Positions 1 through 8,608 of a DNA stretch of 29,920 bases are shown piece after piece (positions within the stretch are counted from its first letter, which is position 1; each line of letters opens with the position of its first letter). The translations under genes and the position numbers were made by a program. This DNA is from Acetobacteraceae bacterium (GTDB taxonomy: Bacteria; Pseudomonadota; Alphaproteobacteria; Acetobacterales; Acetobacteraceae), in the NCBI GenBank assembly GCA_947475475.1, contig CANJOG010000001.1:1-29920 (forward strand). Reading direction: 5' to 3'. The notes below the pieces were generated by a model that made no database searches, was not told the DNA's origin, and saw only the letters and a list, made by a program, of their open reading frames with translations.

Positions 1-573
1 GCCTTCCAGTCCGCCATTCCGCTACGCCGCTTTGGTGCCGATATTTTCGTGCCCAATCTGGTCGCTGTCTCGCTTTTGCGCGAACTGGGTCCGCTGCTCG
101 CCGCCGTGGTGCTCGCCGGCCGCACCGGTTCGGCGTTCGCGGCCGAGATCGGCACGATGAAGGTGAATGAAGAGATCGACGCGCTCTCCACCATGGGGCT
201 CGATCCGGTGACCATGCTGGTGCTGCCACGGCTGATCGCCGCCATGCTGGTGATGCCGGCATTGACGCTAGCGATGGATATGGCCGGCCTGGCGGGCATG
301 GGCGTGGTGATGCAGGCTTTTGGATTTCCCGCCGTCACGATCCTCAACCAGGTCTCCTCGGCGGTGAAGATTGCCGATCTGTTCGGCGGATTATTCAAGG
401 CGATGTGCTTTGGTGGTGTGGTTGCCGCAATTGGCTGCCGGGCGGGGCTTGGGACCGGCGTCGGGCCGCGCGCTGTGGGCCAGTCGGCGACGGCCGCGGT
501 GGTGGGTGGCATTGTCGCCACCATCCTGATCGACGGTGTGTTCGCGCTGGCTTTCTACAGGCTCGGCCTATGA
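1..573 (+). CDS. mlaE: MlaE-family ABC permease, 5' end outside window
   Basis: Inner-membrane permease of an Mla/MCE lipid ABC transporter, which moves phospholipids or other hydrophobic molecules between the inner membrane and the outer envelope. The reading frame is open from base 1, so the N-terminus is missing. About 190 residues remain, against roughly 260 for the family. The MlaE hallmark is clear: LLRELGPLLAAVVLAGRTG followed by AAEIGTMKVNEEIDAL and the GLDPV turn. Several hydrophobic membrane segments follow, and the protein ends in a TM helix. Its stop overlaps the start of the ATPase gene by four bases (ATGA), so the two are translationally coupled. Family assignment is very secure; the lipid substrate is inferred from the family. 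Confidence 0.95.
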   Translation, partial: AFQSAIPLRRFGADIFVPNLVAVSLLRELGPLLAAVVLAGRTGSAFAAEIGTMKVNEEIDALSTMGLDPVTMLVLPRLIAAMLVMPALTLAMDMAGLAGMGVVMQAFGFPAVTILNQVSSAVKIADLFGGLFKAMCFGGVVAAIGCRAGLGTGVGPRAVGQSATAAVVGGIVATILIDGVFALAFYRLGL

Positions 574-1337
574 GCGAGGCTGCGAAAGACGGTCCGGCGA
601 TCTGCGTGGATGGCGTCACGCAGCGTTTCGGCGCGCGGATGATTTTCCACGATGTGCGCTTTGAGGTGGCGCGTGGCGAAGTGTTTGTGATTCTTGGCGG
701 CTCTGGCTGCGGCAAATCGACGCTGATGAAGCAGATGATCGGTCTGCTGCCGCCCTCTGAGGGCACGATCGAGGTGCTTGGCACGGATATGTACCAGGAC
801 CGTCGCGCCGTGCTCAGCCGGATTGGCGTCATGTTCCAGTCCGGCGCGTTGTTCGGCTCGATGACGTTGCTGGAAAACGTGATGCTGCCGCTGGAGGTCT
901 ATACCGATCTCTCGCCGCGCGCCCGTGCCGAGATCGCCCAGGTCAAGCTCGGCCTGGTTGGCTTGGGCGATGCCGCCTTTCTGCGGCCGGCTGAGATTTC
1001 CGGCGGCATGGCCAAGCGGGCCGGCATTGCGCGTGCATTGGCGCTCGATCCGCCGTTGCTGTTTCTCGACGAGCCCTCGGCTGGCCTCGATCCGATCACT
1101 TCCGCCGGGCTCGACCAACTTATTCTCGATCTGCGCAAGCTGCTCGGCGCCACCTTTGTGGTGGTAACGCACGAGCTTGCTTCCATCCTGGCCATTGCCG
1201 ATCGCTGCATCATGCTCGACCGCGAGGCCAAGGGCATCATCGCAACCGGCAATCCGCGTACGCTCCGCGACGAGGCGACGCATCCGACGGTGCGCGCCTT
1301 CTTCCGCCGTGAGACAATTCACGAGGCCCCCACATGA
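570..1337 (+). CDS. mlaF: MlaF-type ABC transporter ATP-binding protein
   Basis: Cytoplasmic ATPase that powers the MlaE permease. It has 255 residues, normal for the family. Visible motifs are Walker A GGSGCGKST (43-51), Q-loop Gln90, signature ISGGMAKR (143-150), Walker B LLFLDE (163-168), D-loop SAGLD and switch His201. The SGGM signature, rather than SGGQ, is typical of MlaF/Mkl ATPases and supports this assignment over a generic ABC ATPase. The ATG at 570 was chosen because it overlaps the mlaE stop and starts just before the ATPase fold. A longer frame open upstream lies inside mlaE and is not credible. Next comes the MCE-domain gene, 24 bases downstream. Confidence 0.95.
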   Translation: MSEAAKDGPAICVDGVTQRFGARMIFHDVRFEVARGEVFVILGGSGCGKSTLMKQMIGLLPPSEGTIEVLGTDMYQDRRAVLSRIGVMFQSGALFGSMTLLENVMLPLEVYTDLSPRARAEIAQVKLGLVGLGDAAFLRPAEISGGMAKRAGIARALALDPPLLFLDEPSAGLDPITSAGLDQLILDLRKLLGATFVVVTHELASILAIADRCIMLDREAKGIIATGNPRTLRDEATHPTVRAFFRRETIHEAPT

Positions 1338-1361
1338 TCAGTTTCAGCAGGAACGGCACAG

Positions 1362-2372
1362 ATGGAGAATAGGGGCGCGTATCTGCGCGTCGGCGCGCTG
1401 GTGGTGCTGGCAACCGCGGTGCTGGTTGGCCTGGTGCTGTTCTTTGGCGGCAAACGGATTTCTAGCGGCCGGGCATTCGAATCCTATTTCGGTGAGACCG
1501 TGCAGGGGCTCGAAGTGGGCGCGGCGGTGAAGTATCGCGGCGTGACACTGGGGCAGGTGACGGAGATCAGTCTGGTCTCGGCGACCTATGGCGAGGAAAT
1601 ACCGGAAGCCCAGCGCAACAAGTTGTTTCGACAGGTGATGGTGCGCTACCTGATTGATGTCGCCAAGATCGGCCATGCCGCCGATGTCGATGAAATTATT
1701 ACGCAAGGATTGCGGTCCCGGCTGGCAAGTGCCGGACTGACTGGCCTGACCTATATCGAACTCGACTTCGTCAGCGGCCAGCGTTTTCCAGCGACAGACA
1801 TTCCATGGCGTCCGCGTCTGTCGAATATTCCATCCATGCCGAGCACGCTCGCGCAGGTGCAGGATTCCGCCCAGGCGCTGCTGCAAAAGATCGACAAGGT
1901 GGATATCGCCGCTTTGTCGGAGGGGCTGATTGGGCTGATCACTGATGTGCGCGGCGAATTGCGCCAGGGCGATCTGCATGAGTCCTTGTCGCAGACGCGT
2001 AGTTTGCTGACAACGCTGGAGTCGCAAATTAAACAAGCAAACCTGCCGGCACTGACCGCCGAATTGCGCGATACCGCCGCCGCCTATCGAGGTCTGGCGC
2101 AGGGCAAGCCGGTCACTGACATGATCGCCAATGCAGGTGCTGCGACACAGAAACTCACCACGGCCATCGCGCAGCTTCCAGGGCTGGTGGAAAGCATCGA
2201 GAAACTCTCGCGCCGGGTGACCGCCAGCACCTCCGATGTGCAGGCCGATCTGACCCCAGTGCTGCGCGACATGCGCGCGGCATTGTCAAATTTGCGTGAC
2301 ACCACCGAGCAACTGCGCCGCGACCCGGCGCAGCTGCTGTTCAGCCAACCACCCGCCCGCACCGGACGCTGA
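1362..2372 (+). CDS. mlaD: MCE-domain lipid-binding protein (MlaD family)
   Basis: Periplasmic, inner-membrane-anchored MCE protein that forms the lipid channel on top of an MlaE-MlaF core. It has 336 residues. One TM helix lies at about 9-29, followed by the MCE domain from about 38, with the conserved V-x-YRGV-x-LG-x-V stretch at 56-66. The C-terminal half is long and helical, predicted coiled-coil-like, rich in Q/L/A and ending near a proline-rich tail. This is longer than E. coli MlaD (about 180 residues) and closer to single-MCE proteins with a helical needle. A purine-rich GGAACGG precedes the ATG. An upstream ATG at 1334 overlaps the mlaF stop but reads only a few codons. Confidence 0.92.
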   Translation: MENRGAYLRVGALVVLATAVLVGLVLFFGGKRISSGRAFESYFGETVQGLEVGAAVKYRGVTLGQVTEISLVSATYGEEIPEAQRNKLFRQVMVRYLIDVAKIGHAADVDEIITQGLRSRLASAGLTGLTYIELDFVSGQRFPATDIPWRPRLSNIPSMPSTLAQVQDSAQALLQKIDKVDIAALSEGLIGLITDVRGELRQGDLHESLSQTRSLLTTLESQIKQANLPALTAELRDTAAAYRGLAQGKPVTDMIANAGAATQKLTTAIAQLPGLVESIEKLSRRVTASTSDVQADLTPVLRDMRAALSNLRDTTEQLRRDPAQLLFSQPPARTGR

Positions 2373-2373
2373 C

Positions 2374-2976
2374 ATGAACCGACGCCATATTCTCACTGCT
2401 GTCCCGGCTCTGGCCCTGGCGGGGTGCGGCACGATCCTGTCCACGCGTGAGGCGGTCGAGAAGCGTAACTGGCCGATGCTGGTGCGGCGGCCGGAAAGCG
2501 TGCCACCGAAGCGGGACGGGCGCGTGCTCCTGGTGCGTGGCTTTGCCGCAGCCCCTGGGCTGGACCGGCGTGGTCTGCAAACCCTGGCCGCTGACGGCAG
2601 CATGAAATCGGATTTCTACGAGGAATGGGCAGTGCCCCCCGCCGATGGTGCGGAGGAGGCGCTGCGCCAATGGCTCGCCGCCAGCGGCCAGTTTTCCGCT
2701 GTGTTGGCGCCGGGCAGCCGGCTCCCCGCCGAACTGGTGCTGGAAGGCGAATTGCTGGCGCTGCGGGCCGAACCTGCCCGTGGCATGGCGGTGGCCTCGA
2801 TCGCCTATGTGCTTGCGGATCAGCGTCCCCGCGATACCGTGTTGCTGCGTCAGGAAACAATGGATGCGGAGGCGCCGCTGCTGGGTGCTGGTGCCCCGGC
2901 CCTGGCGGCCGCGCAATTGCGTGCGCTGGCCATCGTGCTGGCGCGGATCGAGATGAGTTTGCGCGCACTGGGGTAA
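2374..2976 (+). CDS. ABC-type transport auxiliary lipoprotein (PqiC-like)
   Basis: Lipoprotein partner of the MCE transporter, probably in the outer membrane or periplasm. It has 200 residues. The N-terminus reads MNRRHIL, then a short hydrophobic stretch and lipobox LAGC (15-18), so Cys18 is the likely lipidated residue. The body fits the ABC_trans_aux/PqiC-like family: an early LLVRGF strand, a DFYEEWAVPPADG segment where the family has its F-Y-x-x-x-W-A-x-P-P motif, and a helix beginning with LRQWL. The start at 2374 lies one base after the mlaD stop; a 26-residue upstream extension lies inside mlaD and would bury the signal peptide. Its position behind mlaEFD supports a shared function. 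No MlaC or MlaB homologue is visible. Confidence 0.85.
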   Translation: MNRRHILTAVPALALAGCGTILSTREAVEKRNWPMLVRRPESVPPKRDGRVLLVRGFAAAPGLDRRGLQTLAADGSMKSDFYEEWAVPPADGAEEALRQWLAASGQFSAVLAPGSRLPAELVLEGELLALRAEPARGMAVASIAYVLADQRPRDTVLLRQETMDAEAPLLGAGAPALAAAQLRALAIVLARIEMSLRALG

Positions 2977-3016
2977 CACGCCAATCTGCCCGCAAGAGGC
3001 GAGAATGGAGGAAACA

Positions 3017-4018
3017 ATGAACACGACACGCCGCGGGATGCTGCTGGGTGTGCCTGCCGCTCTGGTTGCCGCTTCGGCACGCGCCCAGTCGAGCGACTGG
3101 AATGCCGTACTGGCCGGTGCGAAGCGCGAAGGTCGCCTGGTCTTCTACACCGGCGCGCCGGAGCAAGTGACGAGTCCTATTCTCACCGGATTTCGCAAGA
3201 CCTATCCCGATGTGCCCATCGAGATGTTTCGCGGGCCCTCCGGTGAAGTCATCAGCAAGCTGGATCGCGAGCGTGCCGCCGGCATTGACGGCGCCGATGT
3301 CGCCCTGGCCACCGAGGTTGCCTGGTTTACCGCACGCGGTGCGGAGGGGGGCCTGATCGCCCCGCGCGGGCCGGCACGTGCGGCCTGGCCGGACGTGGCC
3401 CTGTTGCCAGGCGGCGGGTTGATTGTCGGCCGCGAGCCGATTGTCATTGCCTATAACACCGAGATCGTGAAATCGCCGCCGCGGTCCTATGCCGAATTGC
3501 TCGGTCCGGAATATCGCAACAAGCTCGGCAGTTCGGAGCTCGCCTCCACCGTGCTGATCGCCTGGTATGATTTTCTGGAGCGCACGCAGGGACCGGAGTA
3601 TCTGCCAAAGCTCAAGGCGCAGAATGTCAAAATGTATAATGGCTCGGTGCCCGGTGCGCAGGCCGTGGCAGCAGGTGAGATATCGGTCGATGCGTTTGGC
3701 GTGCCCACCGCAATCCGTCCGCTGGCCGCCCAGGGCGCACCGATCGCCTATACTGTGCCGAGCCCAGGTCTGGGCAACCAATATGCGGCTGGCGCGCTGG
3801 CCTGGAGCAAACGGCCCAATGCGGCGCTGCTATTTTTGGATTTCGTTATGTCCCGCGATGGGCAATCCGCCTGGCATGGGCAGGGCGGCAGCGCCAGTCC
3901 GCTGCGTGACATCAAGGGTGGGCTCGATTTCGACGCCATCACGCCGTACGATCCAGCGGCCTGGACGCCGGAGAAGATTGCCGCCTATCGCGCCAGGTGG
4001 AATACGATCTTCCGCTGA
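3017..4018 (+). CDS. Extracellular solute-binding protein, FbpA/AfuA-like fold, orphan
   Basis: Periplasmic substrate-binding protein of the type II fold used by ferric-iron and related ABC importers; 333 residues, a usual length. The signal peptide MNTTRRGMLLG ends at about ARA-Q (23/24). The RR-x-M-L pattern suggests Tat export. Typical blocks are EGRLVFYTGAPEQ, VIAYNTEIV and a late GLGNQYAAGALAWSK. The tyrosine pair that coordinates iron in FbpA/FutA proteins is not evident, so the ligand may not be iron. The ATG at 3017 is preferred over 3005 because the earlier codon sits on the Shine-Dalgarno GGAGG at 3007-3011. It lies 40 bases after the lipoprotein gene and 25 before another binding protein. 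No permease or ATPase is nearby. Confidence 0.88.
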   Translation: MNTTRRGMLLGVPAALVAASARAQSSDWNAVLAGAKREGRLVFYTGAPEQVTSPILTGFRKTYPDVPIEMFRGPSGEVISKLDRERAAGIDGADVALATEVAWFTARGAEGGLIAPRGPARAAWPDVALLPGGGLIVGREPIVIAYNTEIVKSPPRSYAELLGPEYRNKLGSSELASTVLIAWYDFLERTQGPEYLPKLKAQNVKMYNGSVPGAQAVAAGEISVDAFGVPTAIRPLAAQGAPIAYTVPSPGLGNQYAAGALAWSKRPNAALLFLDFVMSRDGQSAWHGQGGSASPLRDIKGGLDFDAITPYDPAAWTPEKIAAYRARWNTIFR

Positions 4019-4043
4019 CAGCAGCAAGAATTTGGAGGGCGTG

Positions 4044-5000
4044 ATGCGCCGATTTGTAGTTGCCATGCTGATGCTTTTCTCGGTTGCGGCGCAATCCGCC
4101 GAGATCACCGATGCAACCGGTCGCACGATCACCGTGCCGGACCGTATTACCCGCGTGGTGCCTGCCGGCCCCGGCGCCTCGCTGCTCCTGCTGGCGATTG
4201 CGCCCGAGAAAATGGCGGGTTTTCCGTTCCCAGTGAGTCCGGAACGGCGCGCCTGGATCAATGAGAACGCCGCCGCTCTGCCGCAGGTGCCGCGTGTGAC
4301 CGGGCGCGACGATGTCTCGGGAAAGTTGCGTGAGATGGGCGCCGATCTCATCATCGATTATGGCGCCGTGACTCCGCGCTATATCGAACTGGCGAAAGCG
4401 ACTCAGGAACGCACCGGCATTCCGACATTGCTGATCGATGTGGCGCTGGAAAACACGCCCCAGACCATTCGCCAGCTTGGCAAGCTGCTCGGCAATGAGG
4501 CGCGCGCCGAGGCACAGGCGCGCTTCGCGGAGTCGCTGCTTTCAACGGAGAAGACGGGCGGAAAGCGGGTGGTCTTTGCCCGCGGCACGGACGGGTTGAG
4601 CCTGCCGGCACGCAATACGGATCTCACTCATGTTTTTGACCTGCTCGGTTGGAAGCATATCGGCCCGGATGCTGGCGGCACCGTGAGCCTGGCGGAGATC
4701 GCGGCCCTCGATCCGGATGTGATCGTGTTCGGCCATGCGCATATGCGCGAGGTGATTGCGCAATCGCCGGAATGGCGCGCGCTGCGGGCCGTACGAGAGG
4801 GCCGGGGGTTGATTGCGCCAAGCATGCCCTGGCCCTGGTTCGATGAGCCGCCCTCGGTCAATCGCCTGCTGGGGCTGGCCTGGCTCGCCGGGCGCGATCC
4901 GCTTGCAACGGCTGAGGAATTTCACGCGACGTTTTACGGCCGTGCGCTCAGCCCGGCGCAGCGTGAGGCGTTGGCGGAAGCCGTCAGGCCGGCGCGCTGA
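4044..5000 (+). CDS. Periplasmic binding protein, BtuF/FecB/MolA type (cluster A-II)
   Basis: Periplasmic binding protein of the helical-backbone class that delivers ferric siderophores, cobalamin, haem or molybdate/tungstate to type II importers. It has 318 residues. A Sec signal peptide MRRFVVAMLMLFSVAAQSA is followed by the family opening EITDATGRTITVPDRITRVV. Later blocks are MGADLIIDYG, TGIPTLLIDV, LDPDVIVFG and the C-terminal APSMPWPWFDEPPSVNRLLG. The last block resembles iron and molybdate binders more than BtuF. GGAGGG at 4034-4039 sets the ATG at 4044; an in-frame GTG at 4041 is possible. No FecCD-type permease or ATPase is present. The last 17 bases overlap the convergent MFS gene. 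The ligand is not determined by sequence. Confidence 0.85.
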   Translation: MRRFVVAMLMLFSVAAQSAEITDATGRTITVPDRITRVVPAGPGASLLLLAIAPEKMAGFPFPVSPERRAWINENAAALPQVPRVTGRDDVSGKLREMGADLIIDYGAVTPRYIELAKATQERTGIPTLLIDVALENTPQTIRQLGKLLGNEARAEAQARFAESLLSTEKTGGKRVVFARGTDGLSLPARNTDLTHVFDLLGWKHIGPDAGGTVSLAEIAALDPDVIVFGHAHMREVIAQSPEWRALRAVREGRGLIAPSMPWPWFDEPPSVNRLLGLAWLAGRDPLATAEEFHATFYGRALSPAQREALAEAVRPAR

Positions 5001-6195
5001 ATTTCGGCCGCAGCACCAGATTGGCGACCAACGCTCCAATGCCGCACAGGGCGATGACAATGCCCATAGGCCAGGCCGTGCCATTATGCAGCGCGCTGAC
5101 TGCAAAGCCGGACAGGCCACTGACGCCGAACATCATCACGCCGAACAGCGCCGATGCATTGCCGGCCATCGCCCCATGTGGCGCCATGGCGAGTGCGGTG
5201 GAGAGCGGCATGACCATGCCCATGCTGGCAACGGCAAAGAAGAGTGGCACCAGAAGGCCGGGGAAGCCGAACCAGCCGGTGAGTGTCGCAAGTGCCGTCA
5301 GGCAGGAAGCTGTCGCGGCCATGCAGAGCACCGCGCGAAGGACGCGGTTCATGTCGTACTTGACCACCAGTGAGCGGGTGAATTGCCCCAGCGCCATGAT
5401 TCCGAGAGCATTGGCGCCGAAGAAGAAGCCGAAATGCTCCGGCTTCACGCCATTGAGATTCATGAACACGAAAGGCGAACCAGCGATATAGGCAAACATC
5501 ATCGCCGAGATCAGGCTGCCAGACAGCGAATAAAGCACAAACTGCCGGTCACACAGGAGCAACCCGTAGCGCCGCAGCACCTCGCCGAAGCCAACCGGAT
5601 GGCGCTTCTCGGCCGGGAGCGATTCCGGCAGATACATGATCACCAGCGCCAGCCAGAGCACGCCATACAGTGCCAGAAACCAGAAGATGCTGCGCCAGCC
5701 AAGCGTGATCAGCAACGCGCCGCCGATGATCGGCGCCAGCACCGGCGCCAGCCCGCCGATCAGCATCATGTAGGAGTAGAATCGCGCCCCCTCGCGCGGC
5801 TCGAACAGATCGCGCACGATGGCGCGGCTGATCACCATGGCGGCGCACCCGCCAATGGCTTGCACGAGCCGCCAGAAAATGAGCTGCGATTCGTTGGTGG
5901 CAAAGGCGCAGCCGAGTGAGCCGATCATCAGCACCACCGCGCCGAACATGAGCGGCCACCGGCGGCCGATCCGGTCCGAGAGCGGCCCAAGAATCAATTG
6001 CCCGCCGGCCAGACCGACAAAGTAGATGCCGACGCTTTGCTGCAAGGCGGACTCGCTGGCGCCCAGATCGCTGACAATGGCGGGGAAGGCAGGAAGATAG
6101 GCATCCACCGCCAGCGGCCCGATGCAGGAGAGCAGGCCCAGCACGACGGCAAGCTGGATACGCGCGGCGCGCGTATGGGTGATCTCGGATGTCAT
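4984..6195 (-). CDS. MFS transporter, Bcr/CflA drug-efflux-like
   Basis: Inner-membrane proton-coupled transporter of the DHA1/Bcr-CflA group; 403 residues and about 12 membrane segments, a full-length member. Family signs are PLAVDAYLPAFPAI in the first helix, motif A GPLSDRIGRRWPL after TM2, LVQAIGGCAAMVISRAIVRDLF, and a motif-C-like GLAPVLAPIIGG in TM5. The start at 6195 gives the usual short N-terminus (MTSEITHTRAARIQ). An upstream extension of 28 residues overlaps the end of the preceding gene and is rejected. It begins 10 bases after the stop of the molybdenum hydroxylase gene, so the two probably share a transcript. The family exports drugs or small metabolites; here it might move a substrate or product of the hydroxylase (inference). 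Confidence 0.9.
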   Translation of the reverse strand: MTSEITHTRAARIQLAVVLGLLSCIGPLAVDAYLPAFPAIVSDLGASESALQQSVGIYFVGLAGGQLILGPLSDRIGRRWPLMFGAVVLMIGSLGCAFATNESQLIFWRLVQAIGGCAAMVISRAIVRDLFEPREGARFYSYMMLIGGLAPVLAPIIGGALLITLGWRSIFWFLALYGVLWLALVIMYLPESLPAEKRHPVGFGEVLRRYGLLLCDRQFVLYSLSGSLISAMMFAYIAGSPFVFMNLNGVKPEHFGFFFGANALGIMALGQFTRSLVVKYDMNRVLRAVLCMAATASCLTALATLTGWFGFPGLLVPLFFAVASMGMVMPLSTALAMAPHGAMAGNASALFGVMMFGVSGLSGFAVSALHNGTAWPMGIVIALCGIGALVANLVLRPKFSAPA

Positions 6196-6205
6196 CGGCA
6201 AGCGC

Positions 6206-8527
6206 TCAGGCGTGACCCGAAGCCGCGCGCCAAAGCACTTCCGGCGTGAGTGGCATGTCGATAGCGGTGACACCCGCATCGGCGAGTGCGTCGATCACCG
6301 CATTCACCAGCGCGGGGGCGGCACCGACCGTGCCGGCCTCGCCTGCGCCCTTCACGCCGAGCGGGTTGGTGGTGCAGGGCACTTCGATCAGTTCCACCTC
6401 GATATCAGGCATATCCTCCGCACGCGGCATGGCATAGTCCATGAAACTTCCGGTCAGAAGCTGGCCAGATTCGGAATCGTAGGTGGCATTTTCCATGATC
6501 GCCTGGCCGAGACCCTGGGCGATGCCGCCATGGATCTGGCCGAGAACCAGCATCGGGTTCAGCACATGTCCCATATCGTCCACGACGAGATAACGTACAA
6601 TCTTCAGGCTGCCGGTTTCCGGATCGATCTCGACTTCCACCATATGGCAGCCATTCGGGTAGGTGCCGTGTTGCACCTTGGCGATCTCGGCTGCATCGAG
6701 CAGCACGGCCGGTTTACCTTCGCGTGCGCGCAGTAATTGCGCGGCGGCAAGGTCGAGAATTCCGATCGAACGGTCGGTGCCGGTAATGGCGAATTTACCA
6801 TCCTCGAAGACAATATCCGCCGGTGATGCTTCCAGCATCTCGCCCGCGGCTTGCTGGCCCTTGCCGATCACTGTCTCGGCAGTGAGCAGGATGGCCTGGC
6901 TTTCTGCATTCAGGCTGCGTGCGCCCCCCGTTCCGCCGCCGACTGGAATGCGGTCCGTATCGCCTTGGCGCACGCGAATTTTCTCAATCGGGATACCGAG
7001 CCGTGCTGCGGTAAGTTGCATGTAGGACGTCTCATGCCCCTGGCCGTTCGATTGTGTGCCGACATAGACATCGACGAAGCCATCTTCGGCGAAGCAGATC
7101 TCCGCGCGCTCCGACGGGCCGCCGCCAGTGGCTTCGAGATAATAGGCGATGCCCAGTCCGCGCTTGAGGCCGCGCGATGCCGCCTCGGCGCGGCGCGCGG
7201 GGAAGCCGTCCCAGTCGATCCGTTCGGCGGCGAGATCGAGCAGCCTGGCGAATTCGCCGCTGTCATAGACCGCACCCGCGGCGGTCTTCCATGGCATGGC
7301 GGAGGAGGGCACCATATTGCGGCGGCGCAAATCAATACGATCGATGCCGAGTTCGCGGGCCGCCTGATCGATGCAGCGTTCGACTGCATAGTTGCTCTCC
7401 GGCCGTCCCGCGCCGCGATAGGCATCGACCGGAACGGTGTGGGTGAACACACCGATGACATTGGCGTGCATGGCGCGAAAACCATAAACGCTCGCCAACA
7501 CACGCCCGCCCGCCATGGTCGGGATGAAGGGTGCGAAGTTGGAGAGATAGGCGCCCATGCCCGCCAGCGTATGCGTGCGCAAGGCGAGAAACGTCGCGTC
7601 CTTGTCGAGCGCGATCTCGATGGTCGTGATATTGTCGCGGCCCTGCGTATCCGACAGGAAGGCCTCGCCGCGTTCGGACACCCATTTCACCGCGCGGTTC
7701 AGCTTGCGCGCGGCGTAGCAGGTCAGAGCTTGTTCGGCATAGAAAAACCCCTTCATACCGAATCCGCCGCCGACATCCGGCGTCACGATACGGAACTTCT
7801 CTTCCGGCACCTGGAAGATCAGCTTGCTGAGGATAGATTTGTGATTCCAGCCGCCTTGCGTGTTGGTCGTCAGCGTCCATTTGCCGGTGGTTGCATCGTA
7901 TTCGGCAAGCGCCGCACGCGTCTCCATGCTGGCGACCACGATGCGGTTGTTGATCAGCCGCAGCTTCGTCACATGGGCGGCGCCGGCGAACAGTTTTTCG
8001 GTCAGCGCGCGATCGCCCATCTCCCAGTCGAAGACGGTGTTGCGCGGAACGTCTGCCCAGACGAGTGGCTGGTCCGGGTTGGTAGCGGTGGCGAGATCGA
8101 CGGCGGCTGGCAGTGTTTCATATTGGACCAGGATCGCCTCGGCGGCATCCCGCGCATGCGACACAGTGTCGGCCACAACCATCGCCACTGGATCGCCGAC
8201 ATGTCGAACGAAGCCGCGCGCCAGAACGGGATGGCCTGGATTGGCCATGGGCGAGCCGTCGCGGTTCTTCAGTGGCACCATGCAGGGAAGTTCGCCAATA
8301 CCGTCGGCATCGAGATCGGCACTCGTATAGACAGCGCGTACACCCGGCATGGACCGCGCGGCCCCGGTATCGACCGAGGTGATCCGCCCCGACGCCATCG
8401 GGCTGCGATGCAGGGCCGCGTAGACCTGCCCAGGCACGCAGAAATCCGCCACATATTGCCCTTCGCCGCGCAGGAGGCGCGGGTCCTCGAAGCGGCGGAC
8501 GGATTGGCTGGTGCCGAAATTGGCCAT
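6206..8527 (-). CDS. Xanthine dehydrogenase-family molybdopterin-binding large subunit (CoxL/XdhB-like)
   Basis: Large, molybdenum-cofactor-binding subunit of a xanthine oxidase-family hydroxylase, which adds water-derived oxygen to an aldehyde or N-heterocycle carbon. It has 773 residues, the normal length. The order is an N-terminal a/b hammerhead (RRFEDPRLLRGEGQYVADF), GGGFGMKG (253-260), AYRGAGRPE (369-377), QSNGQGHET (492-500) and KGAGEAG (726-732), with Glu730 the expected catalytic glutamate. The AYRGAGR loop marks a non-CO-dehydrogenase member, since true CoxL has AYRCSFR. The start at 8527 fits the family's N-terminus; a 72-residue upstream extension runs into the divergent promoter region. 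The FAD (CoxM) and 2Fe-2S (CoxS) subunits are not in this window, which is unusual. Confidence 0.93.
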   Translation of the reverse strand: MANFGTSQSVRRFEDPRLLRGEGQYVADFCVPGQVYAALHRSPMASGRITSVDTGAARSMPGVRAVYTSADLDADGIGELPCMVPLKNRDGSPMANPGHPVLARGFVRHVGDPVAMVVADTVSHARDAAEAILVQYETLPAAVDLATATNPDQPLVWADVPRNTVFDWEMGDRALTEKLFAGAAHVTKLRLINNRIVVASMETRAALAEYDATTGKWTLTTNTQGGWNHKSILSKLIFQVPEEKFRIVTPDVGGGFGMKGFFYAEQALTCYAARKLNRAVKWVSERGEAFLSDTQGRDNITTIEIALDKDATFLALRTHTLAGMGAYLSNFAPFIPTMAGGRVLASVYGFRAMHANVIGVFTHTVPVDAYRGAGRPESNYAVERCIDQAARELGIDRIDLRRRNMVPSSAMPWKTAAGAVYDSGEFARLLDLAAERIDWDGFPARRAEAASRGLKRGLGIAYYLEATGGGPSERAEICFAEDGFVDVYVGTQSNGQGHETSYMQLTAARLGIPIEKIRVRQGDTDRIPVGGGTGGARSLNAESQAILLTAETVIGKGQQAAGEMLEASPADIVFEDGKFAITGTDRSIGILDLAAAQLLRAREGKPAVLLDAAEIAKVQHGTYPNGCHMVEVEIDPETGSLKIVRYLVVDDMGHVLNPMLVLGQIHGGIAQGLGQAIMENATYDSESGQLLTGSFMDYAMPRAEDMPDIEVELIEVPCTTNPLGVKGAGEAGTVGAAPALVNAVIDALADAGVTAIDMPLTPEVLWRAASGHA

Positions 8528-8608
8528 GCGAAAGGCTCCGAATGGGGCTGGATGCACCGCACCATGCACCGAGGCGGGCGGCTTGGGCAAATGCGCCCCG
8601 TAATTGGC

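Noticed and set aside
2393..3781. 462-codon open frame on the minus strand
   Set aside because: It lies antisense to the lipoprotein and solute-binding protein genes. Its translation is Arg/His/Gly/Pro-rich with no recognisable motif, as expected for a shadow of GC-rich codons.
6206..8527. Identity as true CO dehydrogenase large subunit
   Set aside because: The active-site loop reads AYRGAGR rather than AYRCSFR, which lacks the cysteine needed for the Mo-Cu site.
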